From the NCBI RefSeq assembly GCF_910591885.1, contig NW_025963597.1:124001-188000 (forward strand): DNA of 64,000 nt. Reading direction: 5' to 3'. Position numbers and translations under genes: made by a program. A model generated the notes under the pieces. The model worked only from the letters and a program-made list of their open reading frames with translations, did no database searches and was not told the DNA's origin. Positions 12,501 to 26,000 of this stretch are shown one piece after another. This DNA is from Bombus terrestris. Taxonomy: Eukaryota > Arthropoda > Insecta > Hymenoptera > Apidae. The stretch's first letter is position 1. The number at the start of each line of letters is the position of its first letter.

Positions 12501-13260
12501 TGTCCAACGGTGTCCCACGATGTCCACCGATGTCCAACGGTGTCCCACGTTGTCCCACGTTGTCCCACGTTGTCCCACGTTGTTCCATGGTTTCCCACGT
12601 TGTCCCACGTTGTCCCACGTTGTCCCACGTTGTCCCACGTTGTCCAACGGTGTCCCACGGTGTCCAACGGTGTCCCACGTTGTCCCACGTTGTCCCACGT
12701 TGTCCCACGTTGTCCCACGTTGTCCCACGTTGTCCCACGGTGTCCAACGGTGTCCAACGATGTCCAACGGTGTCCAACGGTGTCCCACGATGTCCACCGA
12801 TGTCCAACGGTGTCCAACGGTGTCCAACGGTGTCCAACGGTGTCCAACGATGTCCAACGATGTCCAACGATGTCCAACGGTGTCCAACGATGTCCAACGA
12901 TGTCCAATGGTGTCCCACGATGTCCAACGATGTCCAACGATGTCCAACGGTGTCCAACGGTGTCCCACGTTGTCCCACGTTGTCCCACGTTGTCCCACGT
13001 TGTCCCACGTTGTCCCACGTTGTCCCACGTTGTCCCACGGTGTCCAACGGTGTCCAACGATGTCCAACGGTGTCCAACGGTGTCCCACGTTGTCCCACGT
13101 TGTCCCACGGTGTCCAACGATGTCCAACGGTGTCCCACGTTGTCCCACGTTGTCCCACGTTGTCCCACGTTGTTCCATGGTTTCCCACGTTGTCCCACGT
13201 TGTCCCACGTTGTCCCACGTTGTCCCACGTTGTCCCACGTTGTCCCACGATGTCCCACGT
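12501..13260 (+). repeat. Triplicated block, copy 1 (760 bp)
   Basis: Unit order here equals 13,521-14,280 over 760 bp (offset 1,020 bp). The first part also equals 14,621-15,270 (offset 2,220 bp), and that match extends left to about 12,401. The block holds composites at 12,581 and 13,171 and the H-to-I module at 12,791. The copy at 1,020 bp diverges at 13,261, where this copy has tttcccacgg and the other has tgtcccacgg. Confidence 0.85.
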
Positions 13261-13520
13261 TTTCCCACGGTGTCCAACGGTGTCCCACGTTGTCCCACGT
13301 TGTCCCACGTTGTCCCACGTTGTCCCACGGTGTCCAACGGTGTCCAACGATGTCCAACGGTGTCCAACGGTGTCCCACGATGTCCACCGATGTCCAACGG
13401 TGTCCCACGTTGTCCCACGTTGTCCCACGTTGTCCCACGTTGTTCCATGGTTTCCCACGTTGTCCCACGTTGTCCCACGTTGTCCCACGTTGTCCCACGT
13501 TGTCCAACGGTGTCCCACGG

Positions 13521-14280
13521 TGTCCAACGGTGTCCCACGATGTCCACCGATGTCCAACGGTGTCCCACGTTGTCCCACGTTGTCCCACGTTGTCCCACGT
13601 TGTTCCATGGTTTCCCACGTTGTCCCACGTTGTCCCACGTTGTCCCACGTTGTCCCACGTTGTCCAACGGTGTCCCACGGTGTCCAACGGTGTCCCACGT
13701 TGTCCCACGTTGTCCCACGTTGTCCCACGTTGTCCCACGTTGTCCCACGTTGTCCCACGGTGTCCAACGGTGTCCAACGATGTCCAACGGTGTCCAACGG
13801 TGTCCCACGATGTCCACCGATGTCCAACGGTGTCCAACGGTGTCCAACGGTGTCCAACGGTGTCCAACGATGTCCAACGATGTCCAACGATGTCCAACGG
13901 TGTCCAACGATGTCCAACGATGTCCAATGGTGTCCCACGATGTCCAACGATGTCCAACGATGTCCAACGGTGTCCAACGGTGTCCCACGTTGTCCCACGT
14001 TGTCCCACGTTGTCCCACGTTGTCCCACGTTGTCCCACGTTGTCCCACGTTGTCCCACGGTGTCCAACGGTGTCCAACGATGTCCAACGGTGTCCAACGG
14101 TGTCCCACGTTGTCCCACGTTGTCCCACGGTGTCCAACGATGTCCAACGGTGTCCCACGTTGTCCCACGTTGTCCCACGTTGTCCCACGTTGTTCCATGG
14201 TTTCCCACGTTGTCCCACGTTGTCCCACGTTGTCCCACGTTGTCCCACGTTGTCCCACGTTGTCCCACGATGTCCCACGT
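13521..14280 (+). repeat. Triplicated block, copy 2 (760 bp)
   Basis: This is the copy of 12,501-13,260 at an offset of 1,020 bp, with composites at 13,601 and 14,191 and the H-to-I module at 13,811. I saw no internal difference from copy 1. Confidence 0.85.
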
Positions 14281-14620
14281 TGTCCCACGGTGTCCAACGG
14301 TGTCCAACGATGTCCAACGGTGTCCAACGGTGTCCCACGATGTCCACCGATGTCCAACGGTGTCCAACGGTGTCCCACGGTGTCCAACGGTGTCCCACGT
14401 TGTCCCACGTTGTCCCACGTTGTCCCACGTTGTCCCACGTTGTCCAACGGTGTCCCACGGTGTTCAACGGTGTCCCACGTTGTCCCACGTTGTCCCACGT
14501 TGTCCCACGATGTCCCACGTTGTCCAACGATGTCCAACGGTGTCCCACGTTGTCCCACGTTGTCCTACGTTGTCCCACGTTGTCCCACGTTGTCCCACGT
14601 TGTCCCACGTTGTCCCACGT

Positions 14621-15270
14621 TTTCCCACGGTGTCCAACGGTGTCCCACGTTGTCCCACGTTGTCCCACGTTGTCCCACGTTGTCCCACGGTGTCCAACGG
14701 TGTCCAACGATGTCCAACGGTGTCCAACGGTGTCCCACGATGTCCACCGATGTCCAACGGTGTCCCACGTTGTCCCACGTTGTCCCACGTTGTCCCACGT
14801 TGTTCCATGGTTTCCCACGTTGTCCCACGTTGTCCCACGTTGTCCCACGTTGTCCCACGTTGTCCAACGGTGTCCCACGGTGTCCAACGGTGTCCCACGT
14901 TGTCCCACGTTGTCCCACGTTGTCCCACGTTGTCCCACGTTGTCCCACGTTGTCCCACGGTGTCCAACGGTGTCCAACGATGTCCAACGGTGTCCAACGG
15001 TGTCCCACGATGTCCACCGATGTCCAACGGTGTCCAACGGTGTCCAACGGTGTCCAACGGTGTCCAACGATGTCCAACGATGTCCAACGATGTCCAACGG
15101 TGTCCAACGATGTCCAACGATGTCCAATGGTGTCCCACGATGTCCAACGATGTCCAACGATGTCCAACGGTGTCCAACGGTGTCCCACGTTGTCCCACGT
15201 TGTCCCACGTTGTCCCACGTTGTCCCACGTTGTCCCACGTTGTCCCACGTTGTCCCACGGTGTCCAACGG
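14621..15270 (+). repeat. Triplicated block, copy 3 (650 bp)
   Basis: This matches 12,401-13,050 at an offset of 2,220 bp, with the composite at 14,801 and the H-to-I module at 15,011. It diverges at 15,271, where D replaces C. Confidence 0.8.
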
Positions 15271-17700
15271 TGTCCCACGGTGTCCAACGATGTCCAACGG
15301 TGTCCCACGTTGTCCCACGTTGTCCCACGTTTTCCCACGGTGTCCAACGGTGTCCCACGTTGTCCCACGTTGTCCCACGTTGTCCCACGTTGTCCCACGT
15401 TGTCCCACGTTGTCCCACGTTGTCCCACGTTGTCCCACGGTGTCCAACGATGTCCAACGGTGTCCCACGTTGTCCCACGTTGTCCCACGTTGTCCCGCGT
15501 TGTTCCATGGTTTCCCACGTTGTCCCACGGTGTCCCACGTTGTCCCACGTTGTCCCACGTTGTCCCACGATGTCCCACGATGTCCCACGTTGTCCCACGT
15601 TGTCCCACGTTGTCCCACGATGTCCCACGTTGTCCAACGATGTCCAACGGTGTCCCACGTTGTCCCACGTTGTCCTACGTTGTCCCACGTTGTCCCACGT
15701 TGTCCCACGTTGTCCCACGTTGTCCCACGTTTTCCCACGGTGTCCAACGGTGTCCCACGTTGTCCCACGTTGTCCCACGTTGTCCCACGTTGTCCCACGT
15801 TGTCCCACGTTGTCCCACGGTGTCCAACGGAGTCCAACGATGTCCAACGGTGTCCCACGTTGTCCCACGTTGTCCCACGTTGTCCCACGTTGTCCCACGT
15901 TGTCCCACGTTGTCCCACGGTGTCCAACGGAGTCCAACGATGTCCAACGGTGTCCAACGGTGTCCCACGTTGTCCCACGTTGTCCCACGGTGTCCAACGA
16001 TGTCCAACGGTGTCCCACGTTGTCCCACGTTGTCCCACGTTGTCCCAGGTTGTTCCATGGTTTCCCACGTTGTCCCACGTTGTCCCACGTTGTCCCACGG
16101 TGTCCAACGATGTCCAACGGTGTCCAACGGTGTCCCACGGTGTCCAACGGTGTCCCACGTTGTCCCACGTTGTCCCACGTTGTCCCACGTTGTCCCACGT
16201 TGTCCCACGTTGTCCAACGGTGTCCCACGGTGTTCAACGGTGTCCCACGTTGTCCCACGTTGTCCCACGTTGTCCCACGTTGTTCCATGGTTTCCCACGT
16301 TGTCCCACGTTGTCCCACGTTGTCCCACGGTGTCCAACGATGTCCAACGGTGTCCAAAGGTGTCCCACGGTGTCCAACGGTGTCCCACGTTGTCCCACGT
16401 TGTCCCACGTTGTCCCACGTTGTCCCACGTTGTCCAACGGTGTCCCACGGTGTTCAACGGTGTCCCACGTTGTCCCACGTTGTCCCACGTTGTCCCACGT
16501 TGTCCCACGTTGTCCCACGTTGTCCCACGTTGTCCCACGGTGTCCAACGGTGTCCAACGATGTCCAACGGTGTCCAACGGTGTCCCACGATGTCCACCGA
16601 TGTCCAACGGTGTCCAACGGTGTCCAACGATGTCCAACGATGTCCAACGATGTCCAACGGTGTCCAACGATGTCCAACGATGTCCAACGGTGTCCCACGA
16701 TGTCCAACGATGTCCAACGATGTCCAACGGTGTCCAGCGGTGTCCCACGTTGTCCCACGTTGTCCCACGTTGTCCCACGGTGTCCAACGATGTCCAACGG
16801 TGTCCCACGTTGTCCAACGGTGTCCCACGTTGTCCCACGTTGTCCCACGTTGTCCCACGATGTCCCACGTTGTCCCACGTTGTCCCACGTTGTCCCACGT
16901 TGTCCCACGTTGTCCCACGTTGTCCCACGGTGTCCAACGGTGTCCAACGATGTCCAACGGTGTCCAACGGTGTCCCACGTTGTCCCACGTTGTCCCACGT
17001 TGTCCCACGGTGTCCAACGGTGTCCAACGGTGTCCAACGATGTCCAACGGTGTCCAACGGTGTCCCACGATGTCCACCGATGTCCAACGGTGTCCAACGG
17101 TGTCCAACGGTGTCCAACGGTGTCCAACGATGTCCAACGATGTCCAACGATGTCCAACGGTGTCCAACGGTGTCCCACGGTGTCCAACGGTGTCCCACGT
17201 TGTCCCACGTTGTCCCACGTTGTCCCACGTTGTCCCACGTTGTCCCACGTTGTCCCACGTTGTCCCACGTTGTCCCACGGTGTCCAACGGTGTCCAACGA
17301 TGTCCCACGTTGTCCCACGTTGTCCCACGATGTCCCACGTTGTCCCACGTTGTCCCACGTTGTCCCACGTTGTCCCACGTTGTCCCACGTTGTCCCACGT
17401 TGTCCCACGTTGTCCCACGGTGTCCAACGATGTCCAACGGTGTCCCACGTTGTCCCACGTTGTCCCACGTTGTCCCAAGTTGTCCCACGTTGTCCCACGT
17501 TGTCCCACGTTGTCCCACGTTGTCCCACGGTGTCCAACGGTGTCCAACGATGTCCCACGTTGTCCCACGTTGTCCCACGTTGTCCCACGTTGTCCCACGA
17601 TGTCCCACGGTGTCCCACGTTGTCCCACGTTGTCCCACGTTGTCCCACGTTGTCCCACGTTGTCCCACGTTGTCCCACGGTGTCCAACGATGTCCAACGG

Positions 17701-20700
17701 TGTCCAACGGTGTCCCACGTTGTCCCACGTTGTCCCACGGTGTCCAACGATGTCCAACGGTGTCCAACGGTGTCCCACGGTGTCCCACGTTGTCCCACGT
17801 TGTCCCACGGTGTCCAACGGTGTCCCACGTTGTCCCACGTTGTCCCACGTTGTCCCACGTTGTCCCACGTTGTCCCACGTTGTCCCACGTTGTCCCACGT
17901 TGTCCCACGTTGTCCCACGATGTCCCACGTTGTCCAACGATGTCCAACGGTGTCCCACGTTGTCCCACGTTGTCCTACGTTGTCCCACGTTGTCCCACGT
18001 TGTCCCACGTTGTCCCACGTTGTCCCACGTTGTCCCACGGTGTCCAACGGTGTCCAGCGATGTCCAACGGTGTCCAACGGTGTCCCACGTTGCCCCACGT
18101 TGTCCCACGTTGTCCCACGTTGTCCCACGGTGTCCAACGATGTCCAACGGTGTCCCACGTTGTCCCACGTTGTCCCACGTTGTCCCACGTTGTCCCACGT
18201 TGTCCCACGTTGTCCCACGTTGTCCCACGTTGTCCCACGTTGTCCCACGTTGTCCCACGTTGTCCCACGTTGTCCCACGTTGTCCCACGTTGTCCCACGT
18301 TGTCCCACGGTGTCCAACGGTGTCCAACGATGTCCAACGGTGTCCAACGGTGTCCCACGATGTCCACCGATGTCCAACGGTGTCCAACGGTGTCCAACGG
18401 TGTCCAACGGTGTCCAACGATGTCCAACGATGTCCAACGATGTCCAACGGTGTCCAACGGTGTCCCACGGTGTCCAACGGTGTCCCACGTTGTCCCACGT
18501 TGTCCCACGGTGTCCAACGATGTCCAACGGTGTCCCACGTTGTCCCACGTTGTCCCACGTTGTCCCACGTTGTTCCATGGTTTCCCACGTTGTCCCACGT
18601 TGTCCCACGTTGTCCCACGTTGTCCCACGTTGTCCCACGGAATCCAACGGTGTCCCACGTTGTCCCACGTTGTCCCACGGTGTCCAACGGTGTCCAACGG
18701 TGTCCCACGGTGTCCAACGGTGTCCCACGTTGTCCCACGTTGTCCCACGTTGTCCCACGTTGTCCCACGTTGTCCAACGGTGTCCAACGGTGTCCCACGG
18801 TGTCCCACGTTGTCCCACGTTGTCCCACGGTGTCCAACGGTGTCCCACGTTGTCCCACGTTGTCCCACGTTGTCCCACGTTGTCCCACGTTGTCCCACGT
18901 TGTCCCACGTTGTCCCACGTTGTCCCACGTTGTCCCACGATGTCCCACGTTGTCCAACGATGTCCAACGGTGTCCCACGTTGTCCCACGTTGTCCTACGT
19001 TGTCCGACGTTGTCCCACGGTGTCCACCGATGTCCAACGGTGTCCAACGGTGTCCAACGGTGTCCAACGGTGTCCAACGATGTCCAACGATGTCCAACGA
19101 TGTCCAACGGTGTCCAACGATGTCCAACGATGTCCAATGGTGTCCCACGATGTCCAACGATGTCCAACGATGTCCAACGGTGTCCAACGGTGTCCCACGT
19201 TGTCCCACGTTGTCCCACGTTGTCCAACGGTGTCCAACGATGTCCAACGGTGTCCCACGTTGTCCAACGGTGTCCCACGTTGTCCCACGTTGTCCCACGT
19301 TGTCCCACGATGTCCCACGTTGTCCCACGTTGTCCCACGTTGTCCCACGTTGTCCCACGTTGTCCCACGTTGTCCCACGTTGTCCCACGTTGTCCCACGT
19401 TGTCCCACGTTGTCCCACGTTGTCCCACGGTGTCCAACGGTGTCCAACGATGTCCAACGGTGTCCCACGTTGTCCCACGTTGTCCCACGTTGTCCCACGG
19501 TGTCCAACGATGTCCAACGGTGTCCCACGTTGTCCAACGGTGTCCCACGTTGTCCCACGTTGTCCCACGTTGTCCCACGTTGTCCCACGATGTCCCACGT
19601 TGTCCCACGTTGTCCCACGTTGTCCCACGTTGTCCCACGTTGTCCCACGTTGTCCCACGTTGTCCCACGTTGTCCCACGTTGTCCCACGTTGTCCCACGA
19701 TGTCCAACGGTGTCCAACGATGTCCAACGGTGTCCAACGGTGTCCCACGTTGTCCCACGTTGTCCCACGTTGTCCCACGGTGTCCAACGATGTCCAACGG
19801 TGTCCCACGTTGTCCCACGTTGTCCCACGTTGTCCCACGTTGTCCCACGATGTCCCACGTTGTCCCACGTTGTCCCACGTTGTCCCACGTTGTCCCACGT
19901 TGTCCCACGTTGTCCCACGTTGTCCCACGTTGTCCCACGTTGTCCCACGGTGTCCAACGATGCCCAACGGTGTCCCACGTTGTCCAACGGTGTCCCACGT
20001 TGTCCCACGTTGTCCCACGTTGTCCCACGTTGTCCCACGATGTCCCACGTTGTCCCACGTTGTCCCACGTTGTCCCACGTTGTCCCACGTTGTCCCACGT
20101 TGTCCCACGTTGTCCCACGATGTCCCACGGTGTCCAACGATGTCCAACGGTGTCCAACGGTGTCCCACGGTGTCCCACGTTGTCCCACGTTGTCCCACGT
20201 TGTCCCACGTTGTCCCACGTTGTCCCACGTTGTCCCACGTTGTCCCACGATGTCCCACGTTGTCCAACGATGTCCAACGGTGTCCCACGTTGTCCCACGT
20301 TGTCCTACGTTGTCCCACGTTGTCCCACGATGTCCAACGATGTCCAACGGTGTCCCACGTTGTCCCACGTTGTCCCACGTTGTCCCACGTTGTCCCACGT
20401 TGTCCCACGGTGTCCAACGGTGTCCAACGATGTCCAGCGGTGTCCAACGGTGTCCCACGGTGTCCAACGGTGTCCAACGGTGTCCCACGGTGTCCCACGT
20501 TGTCCAACGATGTCCAACGATGTCCAACGATGTCCAACGGTGTCCAACGGTGTCCCACGGTGTCCAACGGTGTCCCACGTTGTCCCACGTTGTCCCACGT
20601 TGTCCCACGTTGTCCCACGTTGTCCCACGTTGTCCCACGTTGTCCCACGGTGTCCAACGGTGTCCAACGATGTCCAACGGTGTCCAACGGTGTCCCACGT

Positions 20701-23000
20701 TGTCCCACGTTGTCCCACGGTGTCCAACGATGTCCAACGGTGTCCCACGTTGTCCCACGTTGTCCCACGTTGTCCCACGTTGTTCCATGGTTTCCCACGT
20801 TGTCCCACGTTGTCCCACGTTGTCCAACGGTGTCCCACGGTGTCCAACGGTGTCCCACGTTGTCCCACGTTGTCCCACGTTGTCCCACGTTGTCCCACGT
20901 TGTCCAACGATGTCCAACGGTGTCCCACGTTGTCCCACGTTGTCCCACGGTGTCCAACGGTGTCCCACGTTGTCCCACGTTGTCCCACGTTGTCCCACGT
21001 TGTCGCACGTTGTCCCACGTGGTCCCACGTTGTCCCACGTTGTCCCACGGTGTCCAACGATGTCCAACGGTGTCCCACGTTGTCCAACGGTGTCCCACGT
21101 TGTCCCACGTTGTCCCACGTTGTCCCACGTTGTCCCACGATGTCCCACGTTGTCCCACGTTGTCCCACGTTGTCCCACGTTGTCCCACGTTGTCCCACGT
21201 TGTCCCACGTTCTCCCACGTTGTCCCACGTTGTCCCACGTTGTCCCACGTTGTCCCACGTTGTCCCACGTTGTCCCACGTTGTCCCACGTTGTCCCACGG
21301 TGTCCAACGGTGTCCAACGATGTCCAACGGTGTCCAACGGTGTCCCACGATGTCCACCGATGTCCAACGGTGTCCAACGGTGTCCAACGGTGTCCAACGG
21401 TGTCCAACGATGTCCAACGATGTCCAACGATGTCCAACGGTGTCCAACGATGTCCAACGATGTCCAATGGTGTCCCACGATGTCCAACGATGTCCAACGA
21501 TGTCCAACGGTGTCCAACGGTGTCCCACGTTGTCCCACGTTGTCCCACGTTGTCCCACGGTGTCCAACGATGTCCAACGGTGTCCCACGTTGTCCAACGG
21601 TGTCCCACGTTGTCCCACGTTGTCCCACGTTGTCCCACGTTGTCCCACGATGTCCCACGTTGTCCCACGTTGTCCCACGTTGTCCCACGTTGTCCCACGT
21701 TGTCCCACGTTGTCCCACGTTGTCCCACGTTGTCCCACGTTGTCCCACGTTGTCCCACGGTGTCCAACGGTGTCCAACGATGTCCAACGGTGTCCAACGG
21801 TGTCCCACGTTGTCCCACGTTGTCCCACGTTGTCCCACGGTGTCCAACGATGTCCAACGGTGTCCCACGGTGTTCAACGGTGTCCCACGTTGTCCCACGT
21901 TGTCCCACGTTGTCCCACGTTGTCCCACGTTGTCCCACGTTGTCCCACGTTGTCCCACGGTGTCCAACGGTGTCCAACGATGTCCAACGGTGTCCAACGG
22001 TGTCCCACGATGTCCACCGATGTCCAACGGTGTCCAACGGTGTCCAACGGTGTCCAACGGTGTCCAACGATGTCCAACGATGTCCAACGATGTCCAACGG
22101 TGTCCAACGATGTCCCACGTTGTCCCACGTTGTCCCACGTTGTCCCACGTTTTCCCACGGTGTCCAACGATGTCCAACGGTGTCCAACGGTGTCCCACGG
22201 TGTCCAACGGTGTCCCACGTTGTCCCACGTTGTCCCACGTTGTCCCACGTTGTCCCACGTTGTCCCACGTTGTCCAACGGTGTCCAACGGTGTCCCACGG
22301 TGTCCCACGTTGTCCCACGTTGTCCCACGGTGTCCAACGGTGTCCCACGTTGTCCCACGTTGTCCCACGTTGTCCCACGTTGTCCCACGTTGTCCCACGT
22401 TGTCCCACGTTGTCCCACGTTGTCCCACGATGTCCCACGTTGTCCAACGATGTCCAACGGTGTCCCACGTTGTCCCACGTTGTCCTACGTTGTCCCACGT
22501 TGTCCCACGGTGTCCACCGATGTCCAACGGTGTCCAACGGTGTCCAACGGTGTCCAACGGTGTCCAACGATGTCCAACGATGTCCAACGATGTCCAACGG
22601 TGTCCAACGATGTCCAACGATGTCCAATGGTGTCCCACGATGTCCAACGATGTCCAACGATGTCCAACGGTGTCCAACGGTGTCCCACGTTGTCCCACGT
22701 TGTCCCACGTTGTCCCACGGTGTCCAACGATGTCCAACGGTGTCCCACGTTGTCCAACGGTGTCCCACGTTGTCCCACGTTGTCCCACGTTGTCCCACGA
22801 TGTCCCACGTTGTCCCACGTTGTCCCACGTTGTCCCACGTTGTCCCACGTTGTCCCACGTTGTCCCACGTTGTCCCACGTTGTCCCACGTTGTCCCACGT
22901 TGTCCCACGTTGTCCCACGGTGTCCAACGGTGTCCAACGATGTCCAACGGTGTCCCACGTTGTCCCACGTTGTCCCACGTTGTCCCACGGTGTCCAACGA
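17701..23000 (+). repeat. Higher-order repeat II, copy 1 (5.3 kb)
   Basis: This segment is followed directly by its own copy at 23,001-28,340. The offset is 5,300 bp up to about 20,820 and 5,320 bp after, because copy 2 has two extra A units near 26,121. Shared rare variants are tgtccagcga (18,051/23,351), tgccccacgt (18,091/23,391), tgtccgacgt (19,001/24,301), tgcccaacgg (19,961/25,261), tgtcgcacgt (21,001/26,321), ggtcccacgt (21,021/26,341), tctcccacgt (21,211/26,531), tgttcaacgg (21,871/27,191) and tttcccacgg (22,151/27,471). F units at 20,301 and 22,481 also pair. Private changes here include aatccaacgg at 18,641 and B at 19,221. Confidence 0.88.
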
Positions 23001-26000
23001 TGTCCAACGGTGTCCCACGTTGTCCCACGTTGTCCCACGGTGTCCAACGATGTCCAACGGTGTCCAACGGTGTCCCACGGTGTCCCACGTTGTCCCACGT
23101 TGTCCCACGGTGTCCAACGGTGTCCCACGTTGTCCCACGTTGTCCCACGTTGTCCCACGTTGTCCCACGTTGTCCCACGTTGTCCCACGTTGTCCCACGT
23201 TGTCCCACGTTGTCCCACGATGTCCCACGTTGTCCAACGATGTCCAACGGTGTCCCACGTTGTCCCACGTTGTCCTACGTTGTCCCACGTTGTCCCACGT
23301 TGTCCCACGTTGTCCCACGTTGTCCCACGTTGTCCCACGGTGTCCAACGGTGTCCAGCGATGTCCAACGGTGTCCAACGGTGTCCCACGTTGCCCCACGT
23401 TGTCCCACGTTGTCCCACGTTGTCCCACGGTGTCCAACGATGTCCAACGGTGTCCCACGTTGTCCCACGTTGTCCCACGTTGTCCCACGTTGTCCCACGT
23501 TGTCCCACGTTGTCCCACGTTGTCCCACGTTGTCCCACGTTGTCCCACGTTGTCCCACGTTGTCCCACGTTGTCCCACGTTGTCCCACGTTGTCCCACGT
23601 TGTCCCACGGTGTCCAACGGTGTCCAACGATGTCCAACGGTGTCCAACGGTGTCCCACGTTGTCCACCGATGTCCAACGGTGTCCAACGGTGTCCAACGG
23701 TGTCCAACGGTGTCCAACGATGTCCAACGATGTCCAACGATGTCCAACGGTGTCCAACGGTGTCCCACGGTGTCCAACGGTGTCCCACGTTGTCCCACGT
23801 TGTCCCACGGTGTCCAACGATGTCCAACGGTGTCCCACGTTGTCCCACGTTGTCCCACGTTGTCCCACGTTGTTCCATGGTTTCCCACGTTGTCCCACGT
23901 TGTCCCACGTTGTCCCACGTTGTCCCACGTTGTCCCACGGTGTCCAACGGTGTCCCACGTTGTCCCACGTTGTCCCACGGTGTCCAACGGTGTCCAACGG
24001 TGTCCCACGGTGTCCAACGGTGTCCCACGTTGTCCCACGTTGTCCCACGTTGTCCCACGTTGTCCCACGTTGTCCAACGGTGTCCAACGGTGTCCCACGG
24101 TGTCCCACGTTGTCCCACGTTGTCCCACGGTGTCCAACGGTGTCCCACGTTGTCCCACGTTGTCCCACGTTGTCCCACGTTGTCCCACGTTGTCCCACGT
24201 TGTCCCACGTTGTCCCACGTTGTCCCACGTTGTCCCACGATGTCCCACGTTGTCCAACGATGTCCAACGGTGTCCCACGTTGTCCCACGTTGTCCTACGT
24301 TGTCCGACGTTGTCCCACGGTGTCCACCGATGTCCAACGGTGTCCAACGGTGTCCAACGGTGTCCAACGGTGTCCAACGATGTCCAACGATGTCCAACGA
24401 TGTCCAACGGTGTCCAACGATGTCCAACGATGTCCAATGGTGTCCCACGATGTCCAACGATGTCCAACGATGTCCAACGGTGTCCAACGGTGTCCCACGT
24501 TGTCCCACGTTGTCCCACGTTGTCCCACGGTGTCCAACGATGTCCAACGGTGTCCCACGTTGTCCAACGGTGTCCCACGTTGTCCCACGTTGTCCCACGT
24601 TGTCCCACGATGTCCCACGTTGTCCCACGTTGTCCCACGTTGTCCCACGTTGTCCCACGTTGTCCCACGTTGTCCCACGTTGTCCCACGTTGTCCCACGT
24701 TGTCCCACGTTGTCCCACGTTGTCCCACGGTGTCCAACGGTGTCCAACGATGTCCAACGGTGTCCCACGTTGTCCCACGTTGTCCCACGTTGTCCCACGG
24801 TGTCCAACGATGTCCAACGGTGTCCAACGTTGTCCAACGGTGTCCCACGTTGTCCCACGTTGTCCCACGTTGTCCCACGTTGTCCCACGATGTCCCACGT
24901 TGTCCCACGTTGTCCCACGTTGTCCCACGTTGTCCCACGTTGTCCCACGTTGTCCCACGTTGTCCCACGTTGTCCCACGTTGTCCCACGTTGTCCCACGG
25001 TGTCCCACGGTGTCCAACGATGTCCAACGGTGTCCAACGGTGTCCCACGTTGTCCCACGTTGTCCCACGTTGTCCCACGGTGTCCAACGATGTCCAACGG
25101 TGTCCCACGTTGTCCCACGTTGTCCCACGTTGTCCCACGTTGTCCCACGGTGTCCCACGTTGTCCCACGTTGTCCCACGTTGTCCCACGTTGTCCCACGT
25201 TGTCCCACGTTGTCCCACGTTGTCCCACGTTGTCCCACGTTGTCCCACGGTGTCCAACGATGCCCAACGGTGTCCCACGTTGTCCAACGGTGTCCCACGT
25301 TGTCCCACGTTGTCCCACGTTGTCCCACGTTGTCCCACGATGTCCCACGTTGTCCCACGTTGTCCCACGTTGTCCCACGTTGTCCCACGTTGTCCCACGT
25401 TGTCCCACGTTGTCCCACGATGTCCCACGGTGTCCAACGATGTCCAACGGTGTCCAACGGTGTCCCACGGTGTCCCACGTTGTCCCACGTTGTCCCACGT
25501 TGTCCCACGTTGTCCCACGTTGTCCCACGTTGTCCCACGTTGTCCCACGATGTCCCACGTTGTCCAACGATGTCCAACGGTGTCCCACGTTGTCCCACGT
25601 TGTCCTACGTTGTCCCACGTTGTCCCACGATGTCCAACGATGTCCAACGGTGTCCCACGTTGTCCCACGTTGTCCCACGTTGTCCCACGTTGTCCCACGT
25701 TGTCCCACGGTGTCCAACGGTGTCCAACGATGTCCAGCGGTGTCCAACGGTGTCCCACGGTGTCCAACGGTGTCCAACGGTGTCCCACGGTGTCCCACGT
25801 TGTCCAACGATGTCCAACGATGTCCAACGATGTCCAACGGTGTCCAACGGTGTCCCACGGTGTCCAACGGTGTCCCACGTTGTCCCACGTTGTCCCACGT
25901 TGTCCCACGTTGTCCCACGTTGTCCCACGTTGTCCCACGTTGTCCCACGGTGTCCAACGGTGTCCAACGATGTCCAACGGTGTCCAACGGTGTCCCACGT

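Larger units (their letters stand above)
11791..17700 (+). repeat. Patchwork segment of short reused blocks
   Basis: This segment is array units only, without one long repeat pair. Blocks of 0.65-0.76 kb are reused. The stretch around tgttcaacgg at 11,811 reappears at 14,461, an offset of 2,650 bp that F at 11,911/14,561 and tttcccacgg at 11,971/14,621 share. Four F units (11,911, 12,291, 14,561, 15,671) are each followed 60 bp later by tttcccacgg, marking four descendants of one small module. agtccaacga occurs at 15,831 and 15,931. The composite landmark is dense here, ten copies between 12,201 and 16,281. No gene is present. Confidence 0.8.
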
